A DNA stretch of 56,650 nt from Vicinamibacteria bacterium (GTDB lineage: Bacteria > Acidobacteriota > Vicinamibacteria > Fen-336), in contig DATMML010000107.1 of NCBI GenBank assembly GCA_035570235.1, positions 1 through 56,650 on the forward strand, written 5' to 3'. Below are positions 40,167 to 54,200 of this stretch, piece after piece. The position numbers were made by a program, and so were the translations under genes. Under the pieces are notes generated by a model. That model saw nothing but the letters and a program-made list of their open reading frames with translations. It ran no database searches and was not told where the DNA came from. Every line of letters starts with the position of its first letter. Position 1 is the first letter of the stretch.

Positions 40167-42320
40167 TCAGGCGCGAAGGTCTTGGGGACGGATGGGCAGG
40201 CGCCTCACCCGCTTCCCCGTGGCCGCAAAGAGGGCGTTGGCGACCGCGGGCGCGACGGGGGGCACGCCCGGTTCGCCGAGCCCGCCCGGCTTCTCGCGGC
40301 TCGGCATGATGTGGACCTCGACCCTCGGCATCTCATAGAGGCGGAGGAGGGGGTAATCGTGGAAGTTGCTCTGCTGCACGCGCCCGCGCTCTAAGGTGAT
40401 CTCGCCGTGCAGGGCGGCGGAGAGCCCGAAGGTCACGGCGCCCTCGATCTGGGCCGCGATCGTATCGGGGTTCACGATCTTGCCGCAGTCGACGGCGCAG
40501 ACGACGCGATGGACCTTGACCTCCCCCCCTTCGAACGATGCCTCCGCGACCTGGGCCACAAAGCTCCCGAACGACTCGTGGACGGCCAGACCCCGGCCGT
40601 GCCCCTTCGGCAGGGGGCTTCCCCAACCCGCTTCCTGCGCCGCCCGCTCGAGGACGCCTAGGTGACGCGGGTGATCTTTGAGCAGGGGTCGCCGGAACGC
40701 GAGGGGGTCGCGGCCGGCGGCGTGGGCCAGCTCGTCCATGAAGGACTCGACCACGAAGGCGGTGTGGGAGTGGCCGACGGAGCGCCACCAGAGCACGGGC
40801 ACCCCGACCGTGGGGCTGTGCAGCTCCACGAGAAGGTTCGGGATCGAGTAGGGGATGTCGGCCGCGCCCTCCACCGAAGTGTCGTCGATCCCGTCCTTGA
40901 CCATGACCTTCTCGAAGGGCGTGCCGGTGAGGATGGACTGGCCCACCAGCCGGTGATGCCAGGCCACGGGAGCGCCGGAGGCGTCGATGCCGCCCTCGAT
41001 CCGGTCGTACCACATCGGCCGGTAATACCCGCCCCGGATATCGTCCTCCCTTGTCCAGACCACCTTGACGGGCTGTCTCACCGCCTTCGCCACCTCGACG
41101 GCCTCGACCACGAAGTCCGACACCGGGTTTGCCCGCCGCCCGAAACCGCCTCCCAGGAGGGTGGTGTGGATCTGGACCTGGTCGGGCTCGAGGCCGGCCG
41201 CCTTGGCCGCTGCCGCCCGGTCCACGGTCTGCATCTGCGTCCCCGTCCAGATCTCGCAGCTCGCGGGGCGGAGGTCCACCACGCAGTTGAGGGGCTCCAT
41301 GGTCGCGTGCGCGAGGTAGGGCACCTCGTACTCGGCGGAGACCTTGGTCTTGGCTCCCTCGAGGCCGGCGATGTCGCCCAGGGCCTTGGCCCGACGGCCG
41401 GGCGTCTTCGCCAAGGCTGCGTACTGCTCCCGGAGCCCGGCCGTGGAGAGGGCGGCGTTCGCCCCCTCGTCCCATTCGATCTCGAGGGCGGCGCGCCCTT
41501 TCTTGGCCGGCCAGAACCCGGTGGCCACCACCGCCACCCCCGTCGGCACCTGGACCACGTCCTTGACGCCGGGCACGGCCCTCGCCCGGGCCGCGTTCAC
41601 GCGGAGGGCTCGCGCCCCGAAGACGGGGGGCCGGGCAATGAGAACTGTTTGCAGCCCGGGGAGCCTCACGTCCAGGCCGAAGACCGCGGAGCCGTCGACC
41701 TTGGAGGGCGAATCGAGGCGCCTCGTGGGCTTGCCGACCAGCTTGAACGCGCTCTCGTCCTTGAGGGTGACCGCGGTCGGGAGGGGGAGCCTCTCCGCCG
41801 CCTCCGCCAGCTCGCCGTAGGGCAGGCGCCGGCCGCTGGGGGTGTGGATCACGAAGCTGTTCTCGGCCCGGCAGGACGCGGCCTCCACCCCCCACCTCTG
41901 GGCGGCGGCCGTCACCAGCATCTGCCGCGCGGTGGCCCCGACCTTTTGGAGCTGGTCCCAGGACGACCACACGCTGGTGCTGCCCCCCGTGAGCTGCATG
42001 CCGTAGGCGGTATGGTTGTAGGCGGGCGCCACCGGGGCCGACTCCACGCGGACCTTGCTCCAGTCGCACTCCAGCTGCTCGGCGATGAGCATGGCGAGGG
42101 CGGTGTAGATGCCCTGGCCCATTTCCGACTTGCCGATGATGAAGGTCACGCTCCCGTCGGGCCGGATCCGGATGAAAGCGTTGGGGGGATAAGGTACCGG
42201 GCCCTCCTCGGCCTGGGCGCGACCGCCCCCGGGGCCGGGGAGCCAGAAGCCGAGGATCAGGCCGCCGCCGGTGGCCGCGGAGGCCTTGAGGAAGGCGCGG
42301 CGGGGAAGTTGCGCCCTCAC
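40167..42320 (-). CDS. iorB: Isoquinoline 1-oxidoreductase-type molybdopterin subunit (Tat-exported)
   Basis: 717 residues from GTG 42320, overlapping the iorA stop as GTGA. The N-terminus carries a twin-arginine signal ([14 protein letters not shown]). The body is a xanthine-oxidase-type molybdopterin subunit: [79 protein letters not shown] and [19 protein letters not shown] with the base Glu. It has no separate FAD subunit gene, like IorAB-type aldehyde or N-heterocycle oxidases. The true substrate (aldehyde, N-heterocycle or other) cannot be read off. Confidence 0.93.
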   Translation of the reverse strand: MRAQLPRRAFLKASAATGGGLILGFWLPGPGGGRAQAEEGPVPYPPNAFIRIRPDGSVTFIIGKSEMGQGIYTALAMLIAEQLECDWSKVRVESAPVAPAYNHTAYGMQLTGGSTSVWSSWDQLQKVGATARQMLVTAAAQRWGVEAASCRAENSFVIHTPSGRRLPYGELAEAAERLPLPTAVTLKDESAFKLVGKPTRRLDSPSKVDGSAVFGLDVRLPGLQTVLIARPPVFGARALRVNAARARAVPGVKDVVQVPTGVAVVATGFWPAKKGRAALEIEWDEGANAALSTAGLREQYAALAKTPGRRAKALGDIAGLEGAKTKVSAEYEVPYLAHATMEPLNCVVDLRPASCEIWTGTQMQTVDRAAAAKAAGLEPDQVQIHTTLLGGGFGRRANPVSDFVVEAVEVAKAVRQPVKVVWTREDDIRGGYYRPMWYDRIEGGIDASGAPVAWHHRLVGQSILTGTPFEKVMVKDGIDDTSVEGAADIPYSIPNLLVELHSPTVGVPVLWWRSVGHSHTAFVVESFMDELAHAAGRDPLAFRRPLLKDHPRHLGVLERAAQEAGWGSPLPKGHGRGLAVHESFGSFVAQVAEASFEGGEVKVHRVVCAVDCGKIVNPDTIAAQIEGAVTFGLSAALHGEITLERGRVQQSNFHDYPLLRLYEMPRVEVHIMPSREKPGGLGEPGVPPVAPAVANALFAATGKRVRRLPIRPQDLRA

Positions 42321-42787
42321 GGCCGGCCTCCCTTCGCGAGCTCGCCCGCCGCCCGATGGATCGCCCTCCGGATCCGGGGGTAGGTGCCGCAGCGGCAGAG
42401 GTTGCCGCTCATGGCGTCGTCGATGTCGCCGTCGGTCGGCCGGGGGTTCTCGGCGAGGAGGCAAGCGGCCGCCATCACCTGGCCGGACTGGCAGTACCCG
42501 CACTGCGGCACGTCCTCCGCCAGCCAGGCTTCCTGGACCACGTGCCGCGTCCCGTGCCCGAGCCCCTCGATGGTGAGCACCTTCTTCCCGGGCACCGCCG
42601 AGACCGGGGTCACGCACGAGCGGATGGCGTTGCCATCCACGTGCACCGTGCAGGCCCCGCAGAGGGCCATGCCGCAGCCGTACTTGGTGCCGGTAAGGCC
42701 CAGCTCGTCCCGGAGAACCCAAAGGAGAGGGGTGTCGGGCTCCACGTCGACCGTCCGCTCCATGCCGTTGACGTTCAGCTGGATCAT
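42317..42787 (-). CDS. iorA: 2Fe-2S subunit of the molybdenum hydroxylase
   Basis: 156 residues from ATG 42787, with GGGAGGG upstream; the upstream extension is not family-like. Ferredoxin-type [2Fe-2S] cluster: [15 protein letters not shown], with C after IRSCVT. Second cluster: CGYCQSGQ and CRCGTY. There is no signal peptide, so the small subunit is exported with IorB by hitchhiking on the Tat signal (established for such enzymes). It passes electrons from the molybdenum centre toward the cytochrome. First gene of the operon, divergent from hxlR. Confidence 0.94.
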   Translation of the reverse strand: MIQLNVNGMERTVDVEPDTPLLWVLRDELGLTGTKYGCGMALCGACTVHVDGNAIRSCVTPVSAVPGKKVLTIEGLGHGTRHVVQEAWLAEDVPQCGYCQSGQVMAAACLLAENPRPTDGDIDDAMSGNLCRCGTYPRIRRAIHRAAGELAKGGRP

Positions 42788-42807
42788 GGGCCCTCCCGTT
42801 GCCCGCG

Positions 42808-42836
42808 AGTATGGTTCCGCGACCACCGACAGACAA
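42808..42836 (-). promoter_or_regulatory. Promoter of the iorAB-cytochrome operon
   Basis: On the minus strand TTGTCT (42836-42831), a 17-bp spacer and CATACT (42813-42808) match the consensus at four of six positions each. The -35 touches the palindrome at 42835-42846. Confidence 0.5.
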
Positions 42837-42846
42837 GTACGTACTT
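42835..42846. promoter_or_regulatory. 12-bp palindrome AAGTACGTACTT, likely HxlR operator
   Basis: A perfect palindrome in the 88-bp divergent gap between iorA and the HxlR gene. It overlaps the -35 of the iorA promoter by two bases and is placed to control both genes. HxlR-type regulators bind GTAC-containing inverted repeats in other bacteria; that this one is the site is inference. Confidence 0.6.
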
Positions 42847-42875
42847 TCTGGTAACCTACGCCCCGGAGGGTGACC

Positions 42876-43280
42876 ATGACCCCGAGCCCAAACCCCGCTT
42901 GCGTCCTCGATGCGGACTGTCCGTCTCGCCAATTCCTCGCCCGCCTGGCCGACAAGTGGAGCGTGCTCGTGATCTACGCCCTCGAGGACGGCCCGCAGCG
43001 GAATGGCGAGCTCCAGAGGATGATCGGGGGGATCTCGCAGAAGATGCTGACCCAGACCCTGCGCAACCTGGAACGGGACGGCCTCGTGGCCCGCAAGGTC
43101 CACGCCGTGGTCCCGCCCCGGGTGGACTACGCGCTGACTTCTCTGGGGCGGTCCCTGGTCCGGCCCCTCGCCGTCTTTTGTGAGTGGGCGGAGCGCCACC
43201 TCCCCCAGATGATGGCCGCCCGCCTACGCTACGCCCCGAAGAAGCCGCTGCCGGAGAGGGTCGCGGTCCAGGGACGCTAG
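42876..43280 (+). CDS. HxlR-family winged-helix transcriptional regulator
   Basis: 134 residues from ATG 42876, with GGAGGG just upstream. Core: [77 protein letters not shown], the normal HxlR pattern. Two N-terminal Cys (ACVLDADC) are present and could act as a redox or electrophile switch, as in YodB-like relatives (inference). Gene neighbourhood suggests it controls the divergent iorAB-cytochrome operon and itself through AAGTACGTACTT. Confidence 0.93.
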   Translation: MTPSPNPACVLDADCPSRQFLARLADKWSVLVIYALEDGPQRNGELQRMIGGISQKMLTQTLRNLERDGLVARKVHAVVPPRVDYALTSLGRSLVRPLAVFCEWAERHLPQMMAARLRYAPKKPLPERVAVQGR

Positions 43281-43358
43281 GTTCGGGGGCGGGAAGGGAC
43301 GCCTCCCGCCGGCCCGGGAAGGAGGTCCGCGACGGCCGGCCGGCGCGGGCGATGATGC

Positions 43359-43364
43359 TAAAAT
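43359..43364 (+). promoter_or_regulatory. -10 box 9 nt before the gatB start
   Basis: TAAAAT at 43359-43364, ATG at 43374. No Shine-Dalgarno lies between; a short-leader or leaderless candidate. Confidence 0.45.
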
Positions 43365-43373
43365 CTCCGTCCC

Positions 43374-44855
<1,482 letters not shown>

Positions 44856-44940
44856 GGGGGGAACTTCGACCGCGCAATCTCGTACGTAGGCAGGGGCTTT
44901 ATGTCTCGCCGTTCAACCCGTTGTTAGAGGAGCTCTCGAC

Positions 44941-45528
44941 ATGCACGTTCGCTTTGTAGCCGTGGCGGCCGCTCTCGGATTGAGCACGGTCGCTTTCGCG
45001 CAGTCCCCGAACCCGCGCGGCGTGGCTAGCGCCCCGTTGGGCGGCAAGACGGTCACGATCGAATACGGCCGCCCCGCCCTCAAAGGGCGCAACCTGGACC
45101 AGCTGCTGGGCGAGCTCCCCGCCGACCGCATTTGGAGGGCGGGCGAGAACCAGGTGACGACGTTCACCACGGAGACGGACGTCCTCGTCGGCGGCAAGAA
45201 AGTGCCGGCGGGCAAGTACACCCTATACGTCTACGCCCCCGCCACCGGCGACTGGGCCCTCGTCCTCAGCCGCGACCCCGGGCAGCCCCTCGGCCAGATC
45301 TGGGACAAGGCCCCCGCGGAGCTGAAGAATGCTCCCTGGCCTCACTACCGGGACTACCAGAAGAGCATCGCGGACAAGGAGGTCGTGCGGGCAGCCATGA
45401 AGCCGAGCCCGGCCGCGACCCCCGCGGACCTGTTCACGATCACGCTCAAGCCGACCCCGGACGGCGCCGGCCTCACCCTCGCCTGGGGCGAGAAGACCTG
45501 GTCGCTGGACCTGAAGGCCGCGAAGTAG
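44941..45528 (+). CDS. DUF2911-domain secreted protein
   Basis: 195 residues, Sec signal (VRFVAVAAALGLSTVAFAQ), GAGGAGC about 8 nt before ATG 44941. The DUF2911 pattern is present: TIEYGRPALKGRN, IWRAGENQVTTFTTETDVLVGGKKVPAGKYTLYVYAP, WALVLSRDPG and LTLAWGEKTWSLDL. Function is unknown. The family is common in Acidobacteriota and Bacteroidota. It stands 85 bp after gatB. Confidence 0.88.
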   Translation: MHVRFVAVAAALGLSTVAFAQSPNPRGVASAPLGGKTVTIEYGRPALKGRNLDQLLGELPADRIWRAGENQVTTFTTETDVLVGGKKVPAGKYTLYVYAPATGDWALVLSRDPGQPLGQIWDKAPAELKNAPWPHYRDYQKSIADKEVVRAAMKPSPAATPADLFTITLKPTPDGAGLTLAWGEKTWSLDLKAAK

Positions 45529-45538
45529 ACGAGTGGCG

Positions 45539-45565
45539 GGCCGGAGGCGGACCGCGCCTCCGGCC
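45539..45565. terminator. 11-bp stem hairpin after the DUF2911 gene
   Basis: GGCCGGAGGCG pairs exactly with CGCCTCCGGCC around a 5-nt loop. It lies between the convergent DUF2911 and mutase genes. A second C/G-run hairpin sits at about 45635-45651. No poly-T tract follows either. Confidence 0.45.
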
Positions 45566-45656
45566 GCCGCGAACTCGCGCCATCAAGGCCGGGTTCATCC
45601 CCGGGCTCGCAAGGGAATAGGGACAAGAACGACGCCCCCTCCGGGGGGGGCAGGCC

Positions 45657-47285
45657 TTAGAGGACCAGGGCCTCGCGGTGCTCCCCGAACACCTCGCGCA
45701 GACGGCCCGCCACCTCTCCCACCGTGGCCCCGGCCAGGACGGCATCGATGATGGCGGGTACCAGGTTTTCCCCTGAGCGCGCGCGGTCGGCGAGGACGCC
45801 GAGGGCGGCCTTCCACGGGCCGGACGCACGGCGGGCCCGGAGGGCGCGCAGTCGCTCTACCTGCTCGCGCTCCAAGGCGGGATCGATGCGCAGGAGGACG
45901 GCCCCCGTCTCCTCGCCCTCCTCAAGGAACCGGTTCAGGCCCACGATCACGCGCTCCCCGGACTCGACTTCCTTCTGGAAGCGGTAGGCCGACTCCTGGA
46001 TCGCGCGCTGGATCTCCCCCTGCTCGATGGCCCGGAGGGCCCCGCCTCTGGCTTCGATGCCTTCCAGGAGACGAAGGGCCTCCCGCTCCAAGGCCTCGGT
46101 GGCCGCCTCCACCGCGTAGGCGCCGCCCAGGGGATCCACGGTATCGGCCACCCCCGACTCGAAGGCGATGACCTGCTGGGTGCGCAGAGCCAGGCGGGCC
46201 GAGGCCTCCGTGGGCAGGGCCAGGGCCTCGTCCTTGCCGTTGGTGTGGAGGCTCTGGCAGCCGCCGAGCACCGCGGCCAGCGCCTCTAGGGCCACCCGCA
46301 CCACGTTGTTGTCCGGCTGCTGGGCGGTCAAGGTCACGCCCCCCGTCTGGACGTGGAAGCGCAGCTGCTGGGCCTTGGGGTTCTTGACCGCGAAGCGTTC
46401 CTTCATGAGCCGGGCCCAAAGCCTTCGCGCGGCGCGGAACTTCGCGACCTCTTCGATGAAGTCGGAATGGCAGGCGAAGAAGAAGGAGAGGCGCTCTCCG
46501 AAACGGTCGGGGTCGAGGCCGGACCGCTGCGCCGCCCGCACGTACTCGAGGGCGTCGGCGAAAGTGAACGCGATCTCCTGGGGCGCGGTCGCCCCCGCCT
46601 CCCGGATGTGGTAGCCAGAGATGGAGATGGGGTTCCAGCGGGGCACGTGCTGGGCGCAGTAGGCGATGACGTCCGTGACCAGCCGCAGGGAGGGGGCGGG
46701 GGGATAGATGTAGGTGCCGCGCGCCGCGTACTCCTTGAGGATGTCGTTCTGCACGGTGCCGGAGAGGGCGGCGTCGGGGATCCCCCGCCGGCGGGCCACC
46801 GCGATGTATAGGGAGAGCAGGATGGCGGCGGTGGCATTGATGGTCATGGAGGTTGAGATGCGGTCGAGGGGGATCCCCGCGAACAGGGTCTCCATGTCCT
46901 CCAGGCTGTCGATGGCCACGCCCACCCGGCCCACCTCTCCCGCCGCCTGGGGGTCGTCGGAGTCGTAGCCGATCTGGGTGGGCAGATCGAAGGCCACGGA
47001 AAGCCCGGTGGTGCCGCTCTCCAGCAGGTAGCGGTAGCGGCGGTTCGACTCCGCCGCCGTCCCGAAGCCCGCGTACTGGCGCATGGTCCAGAGTCGGCCG
47101 CGGTAGCCGGCGGGGTGGAGGCCGCGGGTGAACGGAAACTGCCCCGGTTCTCCGATCGCGGTCTTTGGATCGGGCACGTCGCCGGGGCCGTACGCCGCGG
47201 CGCGGGGGAGCTCAGAGGCCGTCTGGTACGCGCGCGGCCTCTCTTCCCCCGGGCGGGGCGGGGCGGGTGACGCGGGCCTGGCCAT
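45657..47285 (-). CDS. Methylmalonyl-CoA mutase large (alpha) subunit, catalytic domain only
   Basis: 542 residues. The catalytic TIM-barrel part of MCM is present: [161 protein letters not shown]. The B12-binding domain is missing, as in two-subunit mutases; the small subunit must be elsewhere. It isomerises (R)-methylmalonyl-CoA to succinyl-CoA; related ethylmalonyl- or isobutyryl-CoA mutases share the scaffold, so specificity is not certain. The matching epimerase and MeaB lie at 20.4-21.8 kb. Confidence 0.92.
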   Translation of the reverse strand: MARPASPAPPRPGEERPRAYQTASELPRAAAYGPGDVPDPKTAIGEPGQFPFTRGLHPAGYRGRLWTMRQYAGFGTAAESNRRYRYLLESGTTGLSVAFDLPTQIGYDSDDPQAAGEVGRVGVAIDSLEDMETLFAGIPLDRISTSMTINATAAILLSLYIAVARRRGIPDAALSGTVQNDILKEYAARGTYIYPPAPSLRLVTDVIAYCAQHVPRWNPISISGYHIREAGATAPQEIAFTFADALEYVRAAQRSGLDPDRFGERLSFFFACHSDFIEEVAKFRAARRLWARLMKERFAVKNPKAQQLRFHVQTGGVTLTAQQPDNNVVRVALEALAAVLGGCQSLHTNGKDEALALPTEASARLALRTQQVIAFESGVADTVDPLGGAYAVEAATEALEREALRLLEGIEARGGALRAIEQGEIQRAIQESAYRFQKEVESGERVIVGLNRFLEEGEETGAVLLRIDPALEREQVERLRALRARRASGPWKAALGVLADRARSGENLVPAIIDAVLAGATVGEVAGRLREVFGEHREALVL

Positions 47286-47340
47286 GAGTCTTCACGTTAG
47301 CACAGGAGGCCGGGCCCGGGCAGCGTCCCACGCTTCCCGC

Positions 47341-47370
47341 TTGACAGCGCTGGTTGCCTCTCCGCATAAT
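47341..47370 (+). promoter_or_regulatory. Sigma-70-type promoter giving a leaderless mRNA
   Basis: TTGACA (47341-47346), an 18-bp spacer and CATAAT (47365-47370): 6/6 and 5/6. The start GTG begins at 47378, 7 nt after the -10, so transcription should start at or beside the start codon. Confidence 0.7.
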
Positions 47371-47377
47371 TTCGTAA

Positions 47378-47689
47378 GTGGCACAGATGGACCCGACAAG
47401 CGGCGAGGACGTCAAGCGGATGGTGCAGGAAATCGGCGCCACCATCCAGCGAACCCTGTCCGAGTCCTCGCAGATCGCCCACTGCCTGCACCGGATCAAG
47501 GCCGAGGGCTACGATGTCTCCCTGGTCCTCGAGGCCACCATCGGCTTCAACAAGACGGGAAGCCGGGAGAGCGCGGAGGTCTCCACCTTCGACTTCCGGG
47601 TGGAGAAGACCGAGCCCGCTCCCCTCAAAATGACGCCCCTCGACAAGAAGTTCCTCCGCTCGCTCAAGATCACGGTCGAAGAAGAGTAA
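47378..47689 (+). CDS. Conserved-looking small protein of unknown function
   Basis: 103 residues from GTG 47378, which sits exactly where the promoter at 47341-47370 would start transcription; the next ATG (47387) is also possible. The protein is helical at the N-terminus (SGEDVKRMVQEIGATIQRTL), followed by beta-like segments (VSLVLEATIGFNK; VSTFDFRVEKTEPAPLKM) and a lysine-rich tail (PLDKKFLRSLKITVEEE). No signal, no membrane segment, no recognised motif. Coding-like third positions and a strong promoter make it a real gene in my view. Confidence 0.7.
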   Translation: MAQMDPTSGEDVKRMVQEIGATIQRTLSESSQIAHCLHRIKAEGYDVSLVLEATIGFNKTGSRESAEVSTFDFRVEKTEPAPLKMTPLDKKFLRSLKITVEEE

Positions 47690-47692
47690 AGC

Positions 47693-47712
47693 GGGCGCGG
47701 GCGCGCGCGCCC
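47693..47712. terminator. GC-rich hairpin between convergent genes
   Basis: GGGCGCG pairs with CGCGCCC around a 6-nt loop in the 34-bp gap before the eno stop. A bidirectional end is plausible. Confidence 0.35.
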
Positions 47713-47723
47713 TCCTCCGGGGT

Positions 47724-49013
<1,290 letters not shown>

Positions 49014-49057
49014 TCACTCCCTCGGTCTTCGCGTCCCGTCTTGGGGCTCCTTGAAAC

Positions 49058-50305
<1,248 letters not shown>

Positions 50306-50378
50306 AGGCCTGCCGCCGGCCTCGCACCCCCCGTCCCCTTCGCGGCCCCCCGCCCCCACCGGCGGTCGAGGCGGTCGC

Positions 50379-51011
50379 TCACAGGCGCGTCCGGAGGATG
50401 ACCCGCGCGGGCGAGCCGTCGCCGCCGACGATCCGCAGGGGAAGGCACGCCATCTCGTATTCGCCCGCGGGCACCTCCGAGAGGTCGAGGCCCTCCACGA
50501 TGACCACCCCCGCCCCCAGCAGGACCTGGTGGACCGGAAAATCGGCGGCCCCCGAGCGGTCGAGGGAGAGGTAGTCGAACCCGACGAGCTTAATCCCGGC
50601 CTGGGCGAGATAGAGGGCGGCGTCCCGGGAGAGGTAGACGTGGTCCTCCTGGAAGGCGGGCTGGCGCAGCTGCCCCGACATCCGCGTCTTTAGGAGGACC
50701 CGAATATCGTCCCGCAGGTCCTGGGCCTCCAGGTCCGCCCGCTCGATCCTCTCCCGCACCGAGAGCTCGACCACTCGCGCCTTGCCCATCAGGATCTCGA
50801 GGGGAAGCCGGTCCACCGCGTCCCCGTCGATCAGGAAGTGATAAGGGGCGTCGACGTGGGTCCCGGAGTGGGTCCCGATCACGATCCGGGCCGCGTTGAA
50901 GGGATCGCCCTTCGCGAGCTCGTGCGTGAACTCGAGCTCGAAGCGGGCATCGCCCGGATAGGTGGGGCCCTCGCGCACGAGGGGCACGGTCACGTCGAAG
51001 ATCCTGTTCAT
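50379..51011 (-). CDS. Cyclase-family hydrolase (kynurenine formamidase-like)
   Basis: 210 residues. The metal site of the family is IGTHSGTHVDAPYHFLIDG (HxGTHxDxPxH). The N-terminus reads IFDVTVPLVREGPTYPGD and the C-terminus EYEMACLPLRIVGGDGSPARVILR. Members include bacterial arylformamidase (KynB) and polyketide-cyclase-like enzymes; the other kyn genes are not present here, so I leave the substrate open. It starts at ATG 51011 and ends 73 bp before the glgC start on the same strand. Confidence 0.88.
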   Translation of the reverse strand: MNRIFDVTVPLVREGPTYPGDARFELEFTHELAKGDPFNAARIVIGTHSGTHVDAPYHFLIDGDAVDRLPLEILMGKARVVELSVRERIERADLEAQDLRDDIRVLLKTRMSGQLRQPAFQEDHVYLSRDAALYLAQAGIKLVGFDYLSLDRSGAADFPVHQVLLGAGVVIVEGLDLSEVPAGEYEMACLPLRIVGGDGSPARVILRTRL

Positions 51012-51247
51012 GGGTATCCCGGAAGGAGACCACGGCTTTATAGCACACGAGAGCGCTCCCTTGCCATGAAGCGCGCGTACCCTTTTGCGCCGAGGCGGTG
51101 CTCAAGACGTCTTCGAAACGCTCGACGCCCCGACGCTTCTCGGACTGCGGTGCGGGCGCGAGGGGAGCCCGGTCCGCCGCCTCGGGAAGTGGAATAACCC
51201 CAACCCCCGCATGGTAGGCTCCACGTCACTCTCTGTCGGGAGGCCTC

Positions 51248-54200
51248 ATGAGACGCGTGGTCCTGGCCTTTTTCGCGGCCGCCCTCTACTTCCCGGCCGG
51301 CGCCGGCGCCCAGCCCCTCCCCGAGCGTGACGTTCCGCCCGCGCTCCGGCCCTGGGTGGCCTGGATCCGGGACGAGGTTCCCGACCGCGCCTGTCCGGTC
51401 GTGCAAGGGACGGCGCTGTGCCTCTGGCCCGGACGGCTCGATTTGGTGCTCGGCGCTCCTGGGGGAACCTTCAAGCTCGAGGCCTACGCCGACCGCGCGC
51501 TCGATCTGCGCCTGCCCGGCGACGCCCAGCGCTGGCCACAGGACGTGCGTTTGGATGGCCGCCCGGCCGTGGTGGCCGTGTCGGAGGGCGGCCCCGCGGT
51601 CCGCTTGACGGCGGGCGCCCACCGTCTGGAGGGTCGCTTCGCCTGGAGCCACCTGCCCGACTCCCTGCCCGTCCCACCGCGACTGGCGCTGGTCGACCTC
51701 AGCGTGGATGGGCGCTCCGTGGCCCTGCCGCGGCGGGACGAGGCGGGGCTCGTGTGGCTCCGGGCGGGGGGCGAGTCGGCGGGCAAGGCGGAGAGCTTGC
51801 GCGTGCAGGCCTTCCGCCGCATCGTCGACGGTATCCCGCTCTGGGCGGAGACGCGCCTCCAGCTCGAGGTCTCGGGCAAGGCCCGCGAGGTCGAGCTCCG
51901 AGGCGCCCTCCTCCCCGGCTCCGTCCCCGTGGCCGTGAGCGGCGATCTCCCCGCACGCCTGGACGCTTCCGGACGCCTTCACGTACAGCTTCGAGCGGGC
52001 ACCTTCGCGGTCGCCGTTCTCGCCCGCTTGGAGAATCGACCCCAGACCCTGACGCCCCCCCCGGTCTTCGAGCCCTGGCCGGCGCGGGAGGTGTGGGTCT
52101 TTGCCGCCGACGAGAGGCTGCGACAAGTCGAGCTCTCGGGGCTCGCGCCCGTGGACTCCTCGCGCACCGACCTCCCCGCCGAGTGGCGCAAGCTCCCCGC
52201 TTTCGCGGTGGAGGCGGGCGCCCGGCTCACGCTGAAGGAGGTCCGGCGGGGCGAGCCGGTGCCCCCGCCCGACCGCATAAGGCTCCACCGGGAGCTCTGG
52301 CTGGACCTGGCGGGGGGGGCCTTCACCGTGCGCGACAACTTCTCGGGCGCCCTCTCGCGGACGTGGCGGCTCGACCTGCAGCGGCCGGGGGAGTTGGGGC
52401 GGGCCGCCCTGGACAGGACCGACCAGCTCATCACGTCGAACCCGACGACCCAAGCCCCGGGGCTCGAGCTCCGCCGCGGCGCCTTGAACCTGGAAGCGGA
52501 CTCGCGAGTTCCCCGCTCTGGACGGCTGCTCGCGGTGGGGTGGTCGGCCGACGTCGAGCGGCTGGAAGGAACCCTGCACCTCCCGCCCGGCTGGTGGCTG
52601 CTGGCCGCCACCGGTGTCGATGAAGCCCCCGGGGCCTGGGCCGCGCGCTGGACGCTGCTCGGCTTCTTCTTCGTCCTCATCGTGGCCTTGGCCACGGGCC
52701 GGATCTTTGGCCGGGGCTGGGGTGTCGTCGCCCTGCTGGCCATGACCCTGACCTATGCGGAGCCGGAAGCTCCGTTCCTCGTGTGGCTCAGCCTGCTGGG
52801 CGCCACCGCCCTCTCCGCGGTCGCGCCCGCGGGGCGGTTGGCGGGCGTCTCTCGCCTCTGGCGCGCGGTGAGCGTCCTGGCCCTCCTCCTCTGCCTCATC
52901 CCTTTCCTGCGTGACCAGGTGAGGGAGGCGCTCTATCCGCAGGTGGGGAGGGGCGAGGGCATCCCGGATTTCTTCGTCGCCGGCTCCCACGCCGCTCGCG
53001 CACCCGCCGCGCCGCCCCCCGCCAACCAGGCCCCCATGACGCCCGAAGCCGCCGACAAATTGAAAGCCCTCGGATACGTCACCGAGGAGGGAATCGAAGG
53101 TGGGGTGGCCGGCGGTGTCGTGGGGGGCAAGCTCGGAGGCCTGGCGCGAACGAGGAAGAGCGCCGACGAGAAGACGATCGCCAAAGACGAGGCGGAGCCG
53201 CGCGCGAAGGCGGGCCGTCAATACGCTTCTTCCCTGAACGTCGCCCTCGAGCAGGACCCGCGGGCCGTCCTCCAGACCGGACCGGGAGTGCCGAGTTGGT
53301 CGTGGCGGAGCTATCCCCTCGCGTGGTCCGGGCCCGTGAAGGGCGACCAGACCGTGCGCCTCTTCCTGATCTCCTCCGGCCTGAACCGGCTGATCACGTT
53401 CCTCCGCCTGTTGCTCGTCCTTCTTCTTGCCGGGCGGCTCTTGGTGGGCGGGGGGCTTCGGCTCTCGGCCGGCGCGCCCGCGGCGCTCATGCTCGCTCTG
53501 CTTGCCCTGACCCCCACGCCCGCCGGCGCCCAAGAAGGCGGCGCCTTTCCCGACCGCGCCCTCCTCGAAGAGCTGAAGCGCCGTTTGACCCGTCCCGAGC
53601 CCTGCCAGCCCAACTGCATCTCCACCTCGTCGCTGCGCCTGCGCCTCGCGGAAGGGGGGCTCTCCTTCGAGGCCGAGGTCCACGCCGCCGACGCGGGGGC
53701 CTGGGCCATTCCCGGCCCCCCGACGAGCTGGGCCCCGAGCCGGGTCCGCGTGGACAATCAGCCCACGAGCGCCCTCGCCCGCCTGGATGACGGCTTCCTC
53801 TATGTGCGGGTCTCGCCCGGGGTCCATCGTCTCGAGGTCGCGGGGCCAGCCCCTCCCGCGGACACCCTCACCTTGCAGCTCCGCGACCGCCCCCAGCAGG
53901 CGAGCGCGGACGCACCGGGGTGGGAGATCGCGGGCCTGCGCAGGGACGGCCCGCCGGACATCTCCATCCAGCTCAGCCGTCGTCTTCGCGCGGGCGAGCA
54001 CGCGCGCGAGGAGGCCGGCCAGTATGCCCCCTGGCTCGAGATCAAGCGCACGCTCAGCCTGGGCCTGACCTGGCGCGTCCGGACCGAGGTTCATCGGGTG
54101 AGCCAGACCGGCTCCCCCGTCTCCCTGAGCATCCCGCTCCTCCGCGGCGAGGCGCCGCTCGAGGCCGACCTCGAGACCAAGGATGGTGTCGCCCGTGTCG

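Noticed and set aside
40662-42383. A 573-codon plus-strand frame across iorB
   Set aside because: It is antisense to the well-matched molybdenum subunit and has shadow-type composition with no domain.
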